Below are positions 62,416 to 64,000 of a stretch of DNA of 64,000 bases, piece after piece. The translations under genes and the position numbers were made by a program. Location: positions 1,612,001 through 1,676,000 of the forward strand of contig OY723320.1 in the NCBI GenBank assembly GCA_963210315.1, written 5' to 3'. The notes under the pieces were generated by a model. That model did no database searches. It was not told where the DNA came from and saw only the letters and a program-made list of their open reading frames with translations. The DNA comes from Rhynchopus euleeides. Lineage: Eukaryota; Euglenozoa; Diplonemea; Diplonemida; Diplonemidae. Numbering within the stretch: the first letter of the stretch is position 1; the number at the start of each line of letters is the position of its first letter.

Positions 62416-62483
62416 GTATGTTCAAAGAATGGGGGTCTGGGGATGGACGGAGGGGAAGGAGCGGGACTGGGGGGGGGGGGGTA

Positions 62484-63627
62484 GGGGGGGTCAAATGGGG
62501 GGAACAAACACGATTTTTCAAAAAACCGGCGCAGAGGCCCCAAACCCCCCGTAAACCCTCCAAACCCCCCCAGATCGGTCCGGAAACCCATCGAACCCCA
62601 CTTTTCCACCATTCCGGGCACCTCAGGTGCCCGAATTGGGGTACCTAAATTTTGTGCCACCGTTTGGTACTGTACAGTGCCACTGTGTGAGAGGTTGGAA
62701 AAGAATACGCTCCAGTACCCCACATCTGAGGGTTACAATGTGGGGTACTTGCCAACCGTGTCATCCGGGGGGTGTCGGGCGCTATGTAGGTGGCATCAGC
62801 CAGGTCTTCGATGCGTTCTGGCTTGGATACGTGCCTCCCTGCCACCATGCACAGGGAGGCTGCCTGTAGGTAGGAAACAAGTGCGGATGGTCGTCTGATT
62901 CCTGTGCAGCAGTGCTCCACAACCGGGATGTGTTGACAACGGCTGTTGCAACGCGAGCTGTACATTCCGGAAACACACGAAGTGCGCTGTCGTGGTGCCC
63001 ATTGTGCCAGAGTTGGTAGTTGCTGTGGTCTGCTTTGCCTGGCCCAAGAGCACGGTACTGAACGGTGCAAAATGCGTGGCGAGATGAATGCAACGGAAGC
63101 GCGCAAAGTCGATACAGCTCTCCGATAATGGGTGGTGGTGCCAGTAGTGTGTGACGTTCACTCGAGGGTACAACGCATCACAATGAAGTAGAAACCGTGG
63201 ACCGAGTACAATAAGCTCTCTGGCTGGTGTGGGGGACAAAGGCAGTGCCTGTGCCGCAGGCAGGGAGGTACATACACAAGCCAGAACTCATCGAAGACCT
63301 GGCTGATGCCACCTACATAGCGCCCGACACCCCCCGGATGACACGGTTGGCAAGTACCCCACATTGTAACCCCAGATGTGGGGTGTTGGGGCATTTTCTT
63401 TTCCAACCTCCCACACAGTGGCGCTGTACGGTACCAAACGGTGGCACAAAATTTAGGTACCCCAATTCGGGCACCTGAGGTGCCCGGAATGGTGGAAAAG
63501 TGGGGTTCGATGGGTTTCCGGACCGATCTGGGGGGGTTTGGAGGGTTTACGGGGGGTTTGGGGCCTCTGCGCCGGTTTTTTGAAAAATCGTGTTTGTTCC
63601 CATAAAAGGGTGGCATTTGACCCCCCC
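62484..63627. mobile_element. Non-autonomous TIR DNA element, G7 type, copy 2
   Basis: 1144 bp, TA at 62482-62483 and 63628-63629, same tips and same 370-bp inverted arms as 1577-2723, with the unique centre in the opposite orientation. It lies 68 bp inside the intron of the WD40 gene. As with copy 1 it is preceded by T, 13 G and TA (62468-62483). Confidence 0.92.
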
Positions 63628-63629
63628 TA

Positions 63630-64000
63630 CTGGGGGGGGCTAAATAGAAGGGGGGGGTCAAATACAAGGGGGGGGGCCTATTAGAAGGGGGGGGTCTGAA
63701 AATTCGAAATCCATAAAAATTTTCGCCGAATACAAGGGGGGGGGGCTTGTATTTGGCGGAAGCCGAATTTCAGCCAAATTTCAAATTTTCAGCCTGTTTT
63801 TCCAGTCATAACAGGCACCCCATGGTCAAAATGACCCCACTGCGGTCCGCACGGAATCCAAGCATTCAAAGGAACGGGGTTTTGGACACCAGTGTGGGGG
63901 TCATCGCAGGTTGCTGACTCCCGGGAATATCTTCCCATTATCAGGAGCCAAACCAGACCCACATTTCATGTGTGATACTTGGCACCTCCACCCACAAAAT
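63630..64000. mobile_element. Start of another TIR element, truncated by the window end
   Basis: Begins CTGGGGGGGGCTAAATAGAA directly after the TA that closes the previous element. Repeated GGGGGGG-tract units (CAAATACAAGG, CTATTAGAAGG) follow, then the shared module CACCCCATGGTCAAAATGAC at 63811-63835. The other end is outside the window. Confidence 0.65.

Overview
The window looks like nuclear DNA of a diplonemid (Euglenozoa), probably Diplonema/Paradiplonema or a close relative. The best evidence is at 11665-11702 (minus strand): a 38-nt sequence whose 3' block, ACAGTTTCTGTACTTCATTG, matches the conserved end of kinetoplastid and diplonemid spliced leaders, with a 5' part that agrees with the diplonemid leader as I remember it. 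High GC content, GT-AG introns, long runs of genes on one strand with AG acceptor sites just before the ATG, and an ingi/L1Tc-like LINE carrying a 2A peptide all fit. The species call is inference; I could not search databases.

Layout. 1-4.3 kb: dispersed repeats, then two abutting terminal-inverted-repeat (TIR) elements. 5.9-11.7 kb (minus): a nearly complete LINE with the order spliced leader, ORF1, UGA, 2A, APE endonuclease, RT-RNase H. 11.8-12.9 kb: a decayed zinc-finger coding stretch. 13.4-17.2 kb: a ubiquitin-like/WD40 gene and a spliced APC7 (anaphase-promoting complex) gene. 18.5-30.7 kb: a segmental duplication carrying two copies of a mono-ADP-ribosyltransferase/ankyrin gene. The first copy is interrupted by a poly(A)-tailed insertion and has a Ca2+-ATPase pseudogene fragment in its 3' region. 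An unrecognised 232-aa gene lies between the copies. 31-40 kb: two large TIR elements flank a gene for a secreted beta-propeller protein with a huge Thr-Pro-Ala stalk and a membrane anchor; that gene is split by a 211-bp insertion. 40-46 kb: a fold-back element, mitochondrial EF-Ts with one intron, a decayed DUF4116-type gene and many copies of a dispersed repeat. 46-51 kb: an uncertain small-gene locus and a 990-aa membrane protein of eight CUB-like repeats. 51.7-55.5 kb: four TIR elements, including two hAT-like elements inserted at both ends of a third element. 55.8-62.4 kb: PPR protein, chromodomain-PARP fusion and WD40 protein genes, all on plus. 62.4-64 kb: an intron of the WD40 gene invaded by a second copy of the first TIR element, abutting yet another element.

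Functionally the confident genes are ordinary cell machinery (APC7, EF-Ts, PPR, WD40) mixed with signalling or surface genes (ADP-ribosyltransferase/ankyrin, chromodomain-PARP, two stalked membrane proteins). The most unusual biology is in the mobile DNA: a LINE that carries a copy of the host spliced leader and seems to use UGA read-through plus 2A, and a set of TA-flanked, G-tract-tipped elements that repeatedly lie end to end. No rRNA, tRNA, CRISPR or bacterial-type promoter was found.
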